From NCBI RefSeq assembly GCF_024734895.1, contig NZ_CP091430.1:2684501-2748500 (forward strand): DNA of 64,000 bases, read 5' to 3'. The notes beneath the pieces are model-generated. The model had not been told where the DNA came from. It saw nothing but the letters and a program-made list of their open reading frames with translations, and did not search any database. Position 1 is the first letter of the stretch. Each line of letters begins with the position of its first letter. Shown here one piece after another: positions 17,698 through 25,943 of this stretch. This DNA is from Paenibacillus spongiae. GTDB taxonomy: Bacteria; Bacillota; Bacilli; Paenibacillales; Paenibacillaceae. The translations under genes were made by a program, and so were the position numbers.

Positions 17698-17727
17698 AGA
17701 CAACCCGAGCAGGGGGATGATATAGTA
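17698..17727 (+). promoter_or_regulatory. Probable sigma-A promoter of the cobalamin operon
   Basis: TAGACA (17698-17703) and TATAGT (17722-17727) are separated by 18 bases and lie just upstream of the riboswitch. The -35 box is embedded in a small inverted repeat, GTTGTCT/AGACAAC (17676-17705), which could also be a regulator site. Confidence 0.55.
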
Positions 17728-17742
17728 ACAGATGCACAATTG

Positions 17743-17985
17743 CATACTCGTTTCAGGTGCCGGCTTCGTTTGTTTGTCGTTTTGGGAGAACGGAGTTTTC
17801 GGCTTAAAAGGGAAGACCGGTGAAAAACCGGCACGGACCCGCCACTGTGAGGAGCGTCAAGGGGAGGCAGCTTTCATGCCAGCCATCCCGTTGACAACGC
17901 ACCAGCTTAAGTCACTGAATGGCTATCATTCGGGAAGACGTTGGCTGCGCATGCTCTATAGTCAGGAGACCTGCCTGTGACGTTA
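17743..17985 (+). ncRNA. Cobalamin (adenosylcobalamin) riboswitch
   Basis: The conserved cobalamin riboswitch landmarks appear in order. They are the opening CAGGTGCC segment, the AAAAGGGAA element followed by CCGGTGAAAAACCGG and CGGACCCGCCACTGTGA, and the B12 box AGTCAGGAGACCTGCC near 17960-17975. In this class of RNA, coenzyme B12 binding shuts off downstream expression. Here the downstream genes are B12 uptake and salvage genes, as expected. The aptamer ends about 110 bases before an intrinsic terminator and 340 bases before btuF, so control is probably by premature termination. Confidence 0.95.
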
Positions 17986-18020
17986 GAACGCGCTACCTAC
18001 GTGGTATAGGAGGTGTTGGA

Positions 18021-18098
18021 ATGGCTGTGATACGATTTTGGGGACGAATACCGCCCGCGAGGCGTAAGTCCATACAGCCGCAGTTCTTCGGAACGTAG
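18021..18098 (+). CDS. Possible 25-codon leader peptide between riboswitch and terminator
   Basis: ATG 18021 is preceded by a strong AGGAGGTG site with a good spacing of about eight bases. The frame runs 25 codons and ends in TAG at 18096-18098, exactly one base before the 5' arm of the terminator stem. The peptide is basic and rich in Arg, Pro and Phe, with no homology I recognise. Its position suggests that ribosomes translating it could affect folding of the terminator. It could equally be a chance frame behind a purine-rich expression-platform sequence. Coding status is uncertain. Confidence 0.4.
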   Translation: MAVIRFWGRIPPARRKSIQPQFFGT

Positions 18099-18137
18099 AG
18101 CATTTCCGGCACGTTATGCCAGGAGATGCTTTTTTTG
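18099..18137 (+). terminator. Intrinsic terminator of the riboswitch expression platform
   Basis: AGCATTTCCGGC pairs with GCCAGGAGATGCT (one bulge) around the loop ACGTTAT, followed by seven Ts from 18130. It lies between the cobalamin riboswitch and btuF, the position expected for a B12-controlled attenuator. Confidence 0.8.
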
Positions 18138-18195
18138 TTGTCCATATTGGATAGCTGGCAGCACGGCTTCGTTTATGATTTTTGCTCTCGGGGCT

Positions 18196-18308
18196 AGTTT
18201 TGCTGCGAAGTAATTTCAATGAAGTATAGTTCCACAAAACGAAACCTATGCTTCCGAAGCAAGTTTTGTTATGAAGTAATTTCAACGAAGTATAGTTCCA
18301 CAAAACTT
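18196..18308 (+). repeat. Two-unit leader repeat ending at the btuF ribosome binding site
   Basis: Two 45-bp units (18196-18240 and 18262-18306) differ at four positions and are joined by a 21-bp linker that can fold (GAAAC-CTAT-GCTTC). The second unit has complementary ends, AAGTTTTGT (18261-18269) and ACAAAACTT (18300-18308), forming a 9-bp stem. The repeat is followed immediately by TTAAGGAGTG, the ribosome binding site of btuF. The linker and unit ends are almost identical, in inverted genome orientation, to the array at 29277-29541. Confidence 0.85.
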
Positions 18309-18326
18309 TTAAGGAGTGCTTGACCA

Positions 18327-19358
18327 ATGAAACAGAGACAAAGATTTACGTGGTTCAAAATGGGGATGATGGTCCTGCTGACTGCGATGCTGCTCTTGAC
18401 GGCAGCCTGCGGCAGCAAAGCGGGGGAGACGAACGATACTGCAGGCAGCGGAAACGCGGTTAATACACCGGCAAATACGAACAAAGCAGATGATCCCGCA
18501 ACAAGCGGCAATGCGGGCAGTTCGTCCGCCGCAACTGTATATCCTTTGACCGTGAAGGATGCGACCAATGTAGAGATAACCTTTAATGCCGCTCCGCAGA
18601 AGGTCGTAACGCTGGTTCCGAGCGAGACTGAAATTATGTATGCCATCGGCGCAGGCGATCAAGTGGTAGGCGTGGACGATTATTCCAACTATCCGGCGGA
18701 AGCGGCGGAGAAGACGAAGATCGGCGGCATGGAAGCGAACATCGAGGCCATCGTAGGCTTGAAGCCGGATCTTGTGCTGGCATCTTCAGGGATGAACCAA
18801 GCCACCATCGACAAGCTGAGAGAATTGAAGCTGAATGTCTACGCATCCGATCCGAAGACATATGACGCTGTTATCGAGAAGATTAATCAAGTCGGCATCA
18901 TTATGGATCAGAAGGCGGAAGCAGAAGAAGTGACGAAGCATATGCAGGATGTTAGACAGCAGGTGCAGGATACCGTGAAAGACGCGGCGAAGCCGAATGT
19001 GTATTTGGAATTCTCGCCGGGCTGGACGGTCGGAGCAGGAGAGTTTCTGGATGAGCTGATTGCCACCGCAGGCGGGATCAATATTGCGGATCAGAAGGGC
19101 TGGTACGAGATCGATCCGGAGCAGGTGATTAAGTCCAATCCTGAAGTCATCATCTATGCTTCTATGCCCGTGAAGGAAGGCGAAGTGAATCCGATTCTGG
19201 ATCTCATTCAGAAGCGGCCGGGCTGGGATTCGATTAATGCCCTTAAGAACAAGCAGGTTCACGAAGTGGATTCAGATCCGCTTGTACGTGTAGGACCTCG
19301 CCTTGCAGATGGTCTGCAGGATGTAGCGAAGAAAATTCATCCGGATCTATTCAAATAG
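18327..19358 (+). CDS. btuF: Cobalamin ABC transporter substrate-binding lipoprotein (BtuF-like)
   Basis: A 343-aa exported lipoprotein. A basic start and a hydrophobic stretch end in LLLTAACGS, giving a lipidated cysteine near residue 29, followed by a Ser/Thr/Asn/Gly linker. The mature part is a class III periplasmic-binding fold with VVTLVPSETEIMYAIGAGDQ, GMEANIEAIVGLKPDLVL and the C-terminal VRVGPRLADGL region typical of BtuF/FepB. Specificity for corrinoids is inferred from the cobalamin riboswitch upstream and the B12 salvage genes downstream. AAGGAG lies about 10 bases before the ATG. A permease and ATPase follow without a gap. Confidence 0.9.
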   Translation: MKQRQRFTWFKMGMMVLLTAMLLLTAACGSKAGETNDTAGSGNAVNTPANTNKADDPATSGNAGSSSAATVYPLTVKDATNVEITFNAAPQKVVTLVPSETEIMYAIGAGDQVVGVDDYSNYPAEAAEKTKIGGMEANIEAIVGLKPDLVLASSGMNQATIDKLRELKLNVYASDPKTYDAVIEKINQVGIIMDQKAEAEEVTKHMQDVRQQVQDTVKDAAKPNVYLEFSPGWTVGAGEFLDELIATAGGINIADQKGWYEIDPEQVIKSNPEVIIYASMPVKEGEVNPILDLIQKRPGWDSINALKNKQVHEVDSDPLVRVGPRLADGLQDVAKKIHPDLFK

Positions 19359-20396
19359 ATGCGTCTCAAACTATACGTCTACGGAGGAGCAGCCATGCTC
19401 CTCCTTGCCGCATCTATCGTCATTAGTTTGTCCATCGGTTCCGCCGCTTTGCCGCTCGGAGAGGTGTGGGGGATTCTTCTGGATCAGCTGCCGTGGGCCG
19501 GTAATGGAGATGCGAAATGGGATGAAAGCTCCGTAGCGATCGTTACACAGGTGAGGCTGTCCCGCATTCTGCTGGCGGTACTCGTCGGCGCCTGCTTGTC
19601 TCTGGCGGGTGCCGGATTTCAAGGGGTGCTGCGCAATCCGCTTGCCGATCCGTTCACGCTTGGCGTTGCGTCGGGATGCTCCGTTGGCGCGGCTTTTCTC
19701 ATTCTGTTCGGTTATCAAACCATCTTGGGTATATGGAGCATTCCGATCGTCGCATTCGCTACCGGAATGGTTACCCTCGTCATTGTGTTTACGCTTGCCC
19801 GCGCGCGAGGGGAGATGAATGTGGAGACGCTCATTCTGTCGGGCGTCATCGTGCAGGCTTTTCTCGGCGCCTTCGTTTCCTTCATGGTCTCCTTGTCATC
19901 CGGCGTCGTGAATGAAATTATGTTCTGGCTGATGGGGAGCATAAGCGGCCGGGGCTGGGAGCATGTAAAGGTTGTACTTCCGTTTCTCTTCGTCGGAATA
20001 CCGATTTTGATCCGTTACGCTCAACCGCTTAACCTGTTTATTTTCGGCGAACGTCATGCGTCGCATCTGGGCATTCATGTGGAGCGTACGAAGCTGATTG
20101 TCCTTCTAACCTCGACTCTTCTAACGGCAGTTGCCGTATCCATGACCGGCGTTGTCGGATTCGTCGGACTCGTCGTCCCCCATCTTGTCCGGCTGCTTGT
20201 GGGGCCTGATTACCGCTTGATCATTCCTCTCTCGGCTATAGGCGGGAGTATATACCTGGTCTGGGCGGATACATTGGCTAGAACGGCTTTGAGTCCGAAG
20301 GAAATACCGTTAGGCGTCGTAACTGCCTTAATCGGAGCGCCGTTCTTCGCTTATCTCTTATACCGGAGGAAGATGAAGCAAGGAGGGTCGATATGA
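19359..20396 (+). CDS. btuC: Cobalamin ABC transporter permease (BtuC-like, FecCD family)
   Basis: A 345-aa membrane protein with about ten helices. The FecCD hallmarks are RILLAVLVGACLSLAGAGFQ, NPLADPFTLGVASG and GVVGFVGLVVPHLVRLLVG (the loop that contacts the ATPase). ATG 19359 directly abuts the btuF stop, so translation is probably coupled. ATG 19395 has a better ribosome binding site (GGAGGAGCAGCC) but would leave no residues before the first helix, so I keep the longer form. It forms the transporter with the flanking btuF- and btuD-like genes. Confidence 0.93.
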   Translation: MRLKLYVYGGAAMLLLAASIVISLSIGSAALPLGEVWGILLDQLPWAGNGDAKWDESSVAIVTQVRLSRILLAVLVGACLSLAGAGFQGVLRNPLADPFTLGVASGCSVGAAFLILFGYQTILGIWSIPIVAFATGMVTLVIVFTLARARGEMNVETLILSGVIVQAFLGAFVSFMVSLSSGVVNEIMFWLMGSISGRGWEHVKVVLPFLFVGIPILIRYAQPLNLFIFGERHASHLGIHVERTKLIVLLTSTLLTAVAVSMTGVVGFVGLVVPHLVRLLVGPDYRLIIPLSAIGGSIYLVWADTLARTALSPKEIPLGVVTALIGAPFFAYLLYRRKMKQGGSI

Positions 20397-21196
20397 TAGA
20401 AGCTCGCAATGCGGCAAGAACGATTGACGGCAGTGTCATCCTGGATTCGTTGACCTTCACGATGGAACAGGGCGGGATGTATGGAATCATCGGGCCGAAC
20501 GGCGCCGGCAAATCGACGCTTCTTCGTCTCATGTCCGGCGTGGATTCCCCAACGTACGGCGAGCTGCTCCTGGAAGGAAAAGCAGCATCGGCATATGGCC
20601 GCAAGGAGCTGGCGAAGTGGGTCGCGGTTCTGCAGCAGGGCGGTCTGGACCCGGCGAACTTTACGGTACGCGAGGTGCTGGCATTCGGGCGATACCCGTT
20701 TCAGAACTGGCTGGGCGAAGAGAAGCGGGACCCAGAGCCGCTGATTAACCGGGCGCTTGCGCTGATGGGGCTTACCCATCTGGCGGAGCGTAAGATCGAC
20801 CGCCTCAGCGGCGGCGAGAGGCAGCGCGTCGCGCTGGCCAAGGTTATGGTACAGGAGCCGAGATTGCTTCTGCTCGACGAGCCGACAACCTATCTGGATA
20901 TCGGGTATCAGGTTGGCTTGCTCGATACAGTCAAGCGCTGGCAGCAGGATGAGCGGATTACGGTTGTCGCGGTTCTGCATGATTTGAATTTGGCCGCACA
21001 TTATTGCGACAAGCTGCTTGTTCTGCATGAAGGGCGCTTAGTCGCATTCGGAGCCCCATCGGAAATTATCGAGACCGGCTTGATTGACCGCGTATACGGG
21101 ACGAAAGCAGTCGTTGTCCCCCATCCGGTCACAGGTGTGCCGCAGCTGCTTCTGCAGCCGTCGGCAGACAGCAGCATCGTACAAACGAGAGGATGA
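20393..21196 (+). CDS. btuD: Cobalamin ABC transporter ATP-binding protein (BtuD-like)
   Basis: A 267-aa ATPase overlapping the permease gene by four bases. Walker A GPNGAGKST is near residue 32, followed by a Q-loop VLQQGGLD, the signature LSGGERQRVALAKV near 139 and Walker B LLLLDEPTTYLD near 160. The H-loop is VLHDLNLA. The TYLDIGYQ extension after Walker B is typical of ATPases serving siderophore, heme and cobalamin FecCD permeases. It energises corrinoid import through the preceding permease. The ribosome binding site is AAGGAGGGTCG. Confidence 0.94.
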   Translation: MIEARNAARTIDGSVILDSLTFTMEQGGMYGIIGPNGAGKSTLLRLMSGVDSPTYGELLLEGKAASAYGRKELAKWVAVLQQGGLDPANFTVREVLAFGRYPFQNWLGEEKRDPEPLINRALALMGLTHLAERKIDRLSGGERQRVALAKVMVQEPRLLLLDEPTTYLDIGYQVGLLDTVKRWQQDERITVVAVLHDLNLAAHYCDKLLVLHEGRLVAFGAPSEIIETGLIDRVYGTKAVVVPHPVTGVPQLLLQPSADSSIVQTRG

Positions 21197-21203
21197 TGTA
21201 ATA

Positions 21204-22259
21204 ATGAACGATCGGAAGCTGATGACAACAATAGAGAGCATTCGTATGCCTGACCGTGAGGCCATGGATGCCGCGGAACGCCATTTGAACAGTCTGACCA
21301 AGCCGCCGGGCAGCTTGGGGAAGCTGGAGGCCATCGCTCGCCAGACTGCGGGGATTACCGGAGAGCTGGTACCGGATCTGTCAGCCCGCGCGGTTATCGT
21401 CATGGCAGGCGACCATGGCGTATGCGAGGAGGGGGTAAGCGCCTTCCCATCCGAGGTTACGCCGCAGATGGTTCATAATTTTCTGGCGGGAGGCGCTGCC
21501 GTCAACGTGCTTGCCAGGCAGGCGAATGCAGGCGTATTCTGCGTAGATGTCGGCGTAAATGCCGAACTGGCGCATCCGAAGCTGATAAGCCGTAAAGTAA
21601 GGTTCGGTACCGCAAACATGACGCGCGAGCCTGCGATGAAGCGGGAGGAAGCGGTAGCTGCCATTACGGCGGGGATTGAGACGGTGGAGCAGCTCTACAG
21701 CGAGGGCTACCGCATGTTTGCTACCGGAGAGATGGGCATTGGAAACACGACCGCAAGCGCAGCTCTGTGTACCGTATTGGCCGACATGCCGATCGAGGAG
21801 GCCGTCGGACTCGGTACCGGTATCGACGAAGGACGCCGTCAGCATAAAATCCAAGTTGTGGAGCGGGCGCTCGCCGTGAACCGGCCCGATGCAGCCGATG
21901 CCATCGATACGCTCGCCAAAGTAGGCGGACTGGAGATAGCCGGTCTCGCAGGCGTTCTGATCGGTGCGGCATCGCTTTCCTGTCCGGTTATCGTGGACGG
22001 ATTTATTTCGACTGCCGCCGCTCTTATCGCTTCGAAGATCGCCCCTCAATCGGTGCCATATATGCTTGGCTCGCATTTGTCGCATGAACAGGGTCATAGA
22101 CAGCTGCTGCAAGCAGTCGGACTATCGCCGATTATTCATATGGACATGCGTCTTGGCGAGGGTACGGGCGCTGTACTTTGCTTTCACTTCGTTGACGCCG
22201 CGCTGCTTATCATGCAGGAGATGGCGACATTTGAAAGTGCAGGCGTCTCGCAGGCGTAG
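21204..22259 (+). CDS. cobT: Nicotinate-nucleotide--dimethylbenzimidazole phosphoribosyltransferase
   Basis: CobT makes alpha-ribazole 5'-phosphate from a benzimidazole base and nicotinate mononucleotide, supplying the lower ligand of B12. The product is 351 aa, the normal family length. The start is ATG 21204 behind GAGAGGATG; the frame is open upstream inside btuD, but that part is not CobT-like. Landmarks are LTKPPGSLG near the N-terminus, MAGDHGV, GEMGIGNTTASAA and GEGTGAV, where the glutamate is the catalytic base. A gap of about 156 bp with no recognisable signal follows before cobU. Confidence 0.95.
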   Translation: MNDRKLMTTIESIRMPDREAMDAAERHLNSLTKPPGSLGKLEAIARQTAGITGELVPDLSARAVIVMAGDHGVCEEGVSAFPSEVTPQMVHNFLAGGAAVNVLARQANAGVFCVDVGVNAELAHPKLISRKVRFGTANMTREPAMKREEAVAAITAGIETVEQLYSEGYRMFATGEMGIGNTTASAALCTVLADMPIEEAVGLGTGIDEGRRQHKIQVVERALAVNRPDAADAIDTLAKVGGLEIAGLAGVLIGAASLSCPVIVDGFISTAAALIASKIAPQSVPYMLGSHLSHEQGHRQLLQAVGLSPIIHMDMRLGEGTGAVLCFHFVDAALLIMQEMATFESAGVSQA

Positions 22260-22415
22260 GATGAAGCAAATGGTTGGGGTAGCAGGACAAACCGGATGAT
22301 ACCTGCCGTTAAGCAGCTTCAGCTGCGATTGAAAGAGACAATGCGACAGAATATGCTTGGCTCAAAACGCATTATCGGCAGCAAAGCATTCACTAATCGT
22401 TGAGGAGGATCATGA

Positions 22416-23018
22416 ATGGCGGTTTTTATTACGGGCGGGGCCCGCAGCGGCAAGAGCGACTTTGCCGAACGGTACGCGAAGCAGCTGTCCGACAGCGGTG
22501 TATATCTCGCCACTTCTGAAATCAGAGATGACGAGATGGCAGAGCGGATCGACAGGCACCGGCAAGCCCGCCAATCCGCCGCATTCCCATGGCGGACGAT
22601 TGAAGAGCCTTATGATCTTGCCGGCAGATTGCGAGAACTTGGCGCGCAGGAAGGAGATGCAGCCGCTCAGTCTGCCGTACTCGTGGATTGTCTGACGCTC
22701 TGGTTGACCAATTGGATGCTGCGTCTCGAGCCTTGGGAGGAAGATGGCATCCTGCATCGGCCGCAGGATGATCGTTCTCTCGACGAGGTCATCGACGAGC
22801 TGCTGGCTGTTGTAGCGGCATATCGCGGTCCGCTGCTCCTTGTTACGAACGAGGTAGGAAGCGGCATCGTGCCCGCCTATGCGCTTGGCCGCCGTTTCCG
22901 CGATGCGGCGGGCAGAATGAACCGCAAGCTGGCTGCCGTTTGCGATGAAGCCTATTTGGTCGTGGCTGGCTTCCCGCTGGATCTGAAGGCACATTCCTTC
23001 CGGCTGGATAACGAATGA
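22416..23018 (+). CDS. cobU: Adenosylcobinamide kinase / adenosylcobinamide-phosphate guanylyltransferase
   Basis: A 200-aa bifunctional enzyme that phosphorylates adenosylcobinamide and then attaches GMP, activating it for nucleotide-loop assembly. The P-loop TGGARSGKSDFAE is at residues 5-17. LVDCLTLWLTNW and VTNEVGSGIVP are further CobU/CobP motifs. The ribosome binding site GAGGAGG stands just before ATG 22416. Its stop overlaps the start of cbiB (ATGA), so the two are translationally coupled. Confidence 0.95.
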   Translation: MAVFITGGARSGKSDFAERYAKQLSDSGVYLATSEIRDDEMAERIDRHRQARQSAAFPWRTIEEPYDLAGRLRELGAQEGDAAAQSAVLVDCLTLWLTNWMLRLEPWEEDGILHRPQDDRSLDEVIDELLAVVAAYRGPLLLVTNEVGSGIVPAYALGRRFRDAAGRMNRKLAAVCDEAYLVVAGFPLDLKAHSFRLDNE

Positions 23019-23995
23019 TCTTCTACTCGTTACAGGAAATACTGCTTATCGTCGCAGCCGCAATCATCATCGATTGGATCGTGGGCGATCCGAAATGGCC
23101 GACGCATCCGGTTATCTATATCGGCCGTTTCATACGGTTGTTGGAAGCACGGCTAAGGCCGGGTGGCGAGAGCTTGGCAGCCAGGCAATTAAAGAGACGC
23201 GGTGTTGTGCTGACGGCTGTTACGACGACCGTCTCTTTGTGTATTCTATGGGCCGTAATCATGCTCGGGAGTATGATCCACACATGGCTGGGTTATGCGC
23301 TGTCCGCTTGGTTCATATCGACGACAATTGCCGTGAAGGGCCTAAAGGATGCCGCGATGCTCGTGTATCGCCCCCTTGCGGCAGGAAATTTGGAAGAGGC
23401 AAGGAAGTATGCCGGATACATCGTTAGCCGCGACACCTCCGTCATGGACGAACGGGATACGGCCCGGTCGGCGATCGAAACGGTCGCGGAGAATACGGTC
23501 GATGCCTTTGTCTCGCCGATCTTCTATGCGCTTCTTGGAGCGGCGCCGCTCGCGATGCTGTACCGATCGGCGAACACGCTGGATTCCATGGTCGGGTATA
23601 AAAACGAAAACTATATTCACTTTGGCTGGGCTTCCGCACGGTTCGACGATGTGTTGAATTTCATTCCTGCCAGGCTATGCGGGCTGCTCCTTACAGCGGC
23701 GGCGTGGTGTATACCAGGTTTATCTCCGTTGAGAGCGTTCAGATCGATTCGCGAGTTCGCCCATCGGCATCCGAGCCCGAACAGCGGCATACCTGAATCG
23801 GCTGCGGCCGGGGCGATCGGGATCGAACTGGGCGGCCGCAACGTCTATTTCGGTACCGTCAGCGAGCGGGCCCGTCTGGGCTGGCCGCTGCGGCCGCTAG
23901 AACGGCGGGACATTTTGAAGACCGTTCAGCTGCTGTATGTCACGAGTGCAATCGTATTTATGGGGGTGCTTATCGGATGGCTATTCGTGCGCTAA
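23015..23995 (+). CDS. cbiB: Adenosylcobinamide-phosphate synthase
   Basis: A 326-aa polytopic membrane protein of the CbiB/CobD family, which joins the aminopropanol (or its phosphate) side arm to adenosylcobyric acid. Recognisable motifs are DWIVGDPKWPTHPV near residue 20, ERDTARSAIETVAENTVDAF near 147 and NEN(Y)IHFGWASARFDD near 205. It overlaps cobU by four bases and cobS by 19. In a CbiZ-containing salvage route, this enzyme rebuilds the side arm after CbiZ removes it. Confidence 0.95.
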   Translation: MIFYSLQEILLIVAAAIIIDWIVGDPKWPTHPVIYIGRFIRLLEARLRPGGESLAARQLKRRGVVLTAVTTTVSLCILWAVIMLGSMIHTWLGYALSAWFISTTIAVKGLKDAAMLVYRPLAAGNLEEARKYAGYIVSRDTSVMDERDTARSAIETVAENTVDAFVSPIFYALLGAAPLAMLYRSANTLDSMVGYKNENYIHFGWASARFDDVLNFIPARLCGLLLTAAAWCIPGLSPLRAFRSIREFAHRHPSPNSGIPESAAAGAIGIELGGRNVYFGTVSERARLGWPLRPLERRDILKTVQLLYVTSAIVFMGVLIGWLFVR

Positions 23996-24783
23996 CCGGC
24001 TTGCTGCAAGCGGTCGGATCTGCTTTTCAACTCCTTACCCGAATCCCGGTTCCGGTCAACATCCCGTTCACACCCCAAGTTCTGGCGAGAAGCACGGTCT
24101 GTTATCCTGTCGTCGGGCTGGTCATTGGCGGAATCACGGCTTCGTCGGGATGGCTTCTCGAATCGTATGTACCGGCCATGCCCGCCGCGGTCATTATTCT
24201 GCTGCTGTGGGTGGCCTTAAGCGGAGCGCTTCATCTGGACGGACTCATGGACACGGCTGATGGCGTCCTCAGCCATCGGTCGCGGGAGCGTATGCTGGAG
24301 ATTATGAAGGATAGCCGGGTAGGCGCCATGGGGGTTATAGCCGCAGCAGGACTTCTTTTGTTCAAATTCGCCGTTCTTTCCGAATTGCTGCTGACTGACG
24401 GGTTCCATCACGGTGCCGTACCGTTATTAACGGCTGCCTGTGTATGGAGCCGGACTTGGATGATCGCCGCGATTGCCATATGGCCGCAAGCCCGCAAGAA
24501 TGAAGGGCTCGGCGCGCTGTTCGCAGGTGTGACGACGAAGCATCTGGCATCCGGGACGATGCTGCATGCCATCATTCTGGTCGCGTTATTCAAGCTGTAT
24601 GGCTACAGCTGGACGGTAACGGGCCTTCTTCTTGGCGGCGGCGCGGCTATTACGCTCGTAACCGGATTGATTATGGCGATATGGTTAAGCAGAAAGCTCG
24701 GCGGTTTGACCGGCGATACGTATGGCGCTATGAATGAGGTGCTTGAGTGCATGCTGCTATTCGCAGCGATGATGTGGATTTGA
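23977..24783 (+). CDS. cobS: Adenosylcobinamide-GDP ribazoletransferase (cobalamin synthase)
   Basis: A 268-aa membrane enzyme that joins adenosylcobinamide-GDP with alpha-ribazole, the last step in making the B12 nucleotide loop. The acidic motif HLDGLMDTADGVLS near residue 88, followed by MKDSRVGAMGV, is diagnostic, and several helices follow. The start at 23977 lies inside the end of cbiB (19 bp overlap). The C-terminus, with TGDTYGAMNEVLE near 247, is complete. Confidence 0.95.
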   Translation: MAIRALTGLLQAVGSAFQLLTRIPVPVNIPFTPQVLARSTVCYPVVGLVIGGITASSGWLLESYVPAMPAAVIILLLWVALSGALHLDGLMDTADGVLSHRSRERMLEIMKDSRVGAMGVIAAAGLLLFKFAVLSELLLTDGFHHGAVPLLTAACVWSRTWMIAAIAIWPQARKNEGLGALFAGVTTKHLASGTMLHAIILVALFKLYGYSWTVTGLLLGGGAAITLVTGLIMAIWLSRKLGGLTGDTYGAMNEVLECMLLFAAMMWI

Positions 24784-24808
24784 ATGGCAGCAGAGAGGAG
24801 TGTACAAC

Positions 24809-25924
24809 ATGCTGGAAAGATATGGACATGGCGGAGATTTGCGCACGGCACAGGAGCTATTCGGCCTTCCTGCAGATCAGTTTCATGATTTCAGCGCCAA
24901 TATGAATCCATACGGCCCGCCTGCCTGTGTGGCGGAGGTCCTTCGTACGTATACGGATTCCATCGACCGTTACCCCGACCCTTCCGTTCGGGAGCTTCGG
25001 CGCAAGCTGGGCATTCATCATGACCTAGACCCCTCATGCGTTCTTGTCGGCAATGGGGCGGCTGAATTGATCGATTTGGCCGTCAGGGTATATCGACCGG
25101 AGGTTACGGCGGTGACAGGCCCCAGCTTTGTGGAATATGCGGATGCTGCACGCAAATGCGGCAGCCCGATCCACGTTCTGCCTCTTTATCCGGAGAATGA
25201 CTTTCGTCTGACAGCCGATACGATAAGGCGAGCTCTTCTTGATTTCAGGCGAAGGGGTATTCAACCCGGCCAAGCGTTATGGTTTCTGGGGTCGCCGAAT
25301 AATCCGACCGGGCAGCTCGTGGAGCCTGCAATCATTCGGGAGCTGCTGCTCGAAGGGGAAAGGGTCATCGTCGACGAGGCTTTCATGGATTTCGTGCCGG
25401 ATGCGGCGAATTACAGTCTACTGAGAGAGGCTGAAGTGAATGAGCGGTTGACTGTCATTCGCTCGATGACCAAATTTTATGCAATTCCGGGTATACGCCT
25501 AGGCTATGCGGCGGGATCACCGCAAACGATCGCTGAACTGGGCAGGCTGCAGGTGCCCTGGAGCGTCAATTCGCTCTCGCAGCAAATCGGATCGGCCGTA
25601 TTGGATGAGAAGCAGTATGCCGAGAATACGCTGACGTGGTTGAAGCAAGAGCGGCCTTGGCTTGAGTCGCAGCTGTCAGCGCTGGGGCTGCGGGTCTATC
25701 CCGGCGAAGTGAACTATATTCTCTTCTCCATTCCTGCGGAATTCAACCTTACTTCCAAAGAGCTGCAGCATGAAATGGGCGTCAGAGGCGTTCTTATCCG
25801 CGATGCTTCTGGATTCGATGGTCTTGATGAGACCTTCTGCCGGATCGCCGTCCGCTTCCGGGAAGAGCATCTGCGGCTGCTTGATGTGATGAAGAACGTG
25901 CTGGCTGACCCGAGCCGGCCATGA
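24809..25924 (+). CDS. cobD: Threonine-phosphate decarboxylase
   Basis: A PLP-dependent aminotransferase-fold enzyme of 371 aa. It makes (R)-1-amino-2-propanol phosphate, the linker that CbiB attaches to cobyric acid. ATG 24809 is preferred because GAGAGGAG ends eight bases upstream; GTG 24800 overlaps that site. Motifs are YGHGGDLRTAQELFG and FHDFSANMNPYGPP near the start, SPNNPTGQLV, VDEAFMDF, and SMTKFYAIPGIRLGY with the PLP lysine near residue 221. The ordinary alternative for this fold, histidinol-phosphate aminotransferase, is less likely given the B12 operon context. Confidence 0.92.
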   Translation: MLERYGHGGDLRTAQELFGLPADQFHDFSANMNPYGPPACVAEVLRTYTDSIDRYPDPSVRELRRKLGIHHDLDPSCVLVGNGAAELIDLAVRVYRPEVTAVTGPSFVEYADAARKCGSPIHVLPLYPENDFRLTADTIRRALLDFRRRGIQPGQALWFLGSPNNPTGQLVEPAIIRELLLEGERVIVDEAFMDFVPDAANYSLLREAEVNERLTVIRSMTKFYAIPGIRLGYAAGSPQTIAELGRLQVPWSVNSLSQQIGSAVLDEKQYAENTLTWLKQERPWLESQLSALGLRVYPGEVNYILFSIPAEFNLTSKELQHEMGVRGVLIRDASGFDGLDETFCRIAVRFREEHLRLLDVMKNVLADPSRP

Positions 25925-25943
25925 AAGGGGCGATCATGATCAT

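Noticed and set aside
17732..17980. 82-codon ORF over the cobalamin riboswitch
   Set aside because: The sequence is fully explained by conserved riboswitch elements, and there is no ribosome binding site.
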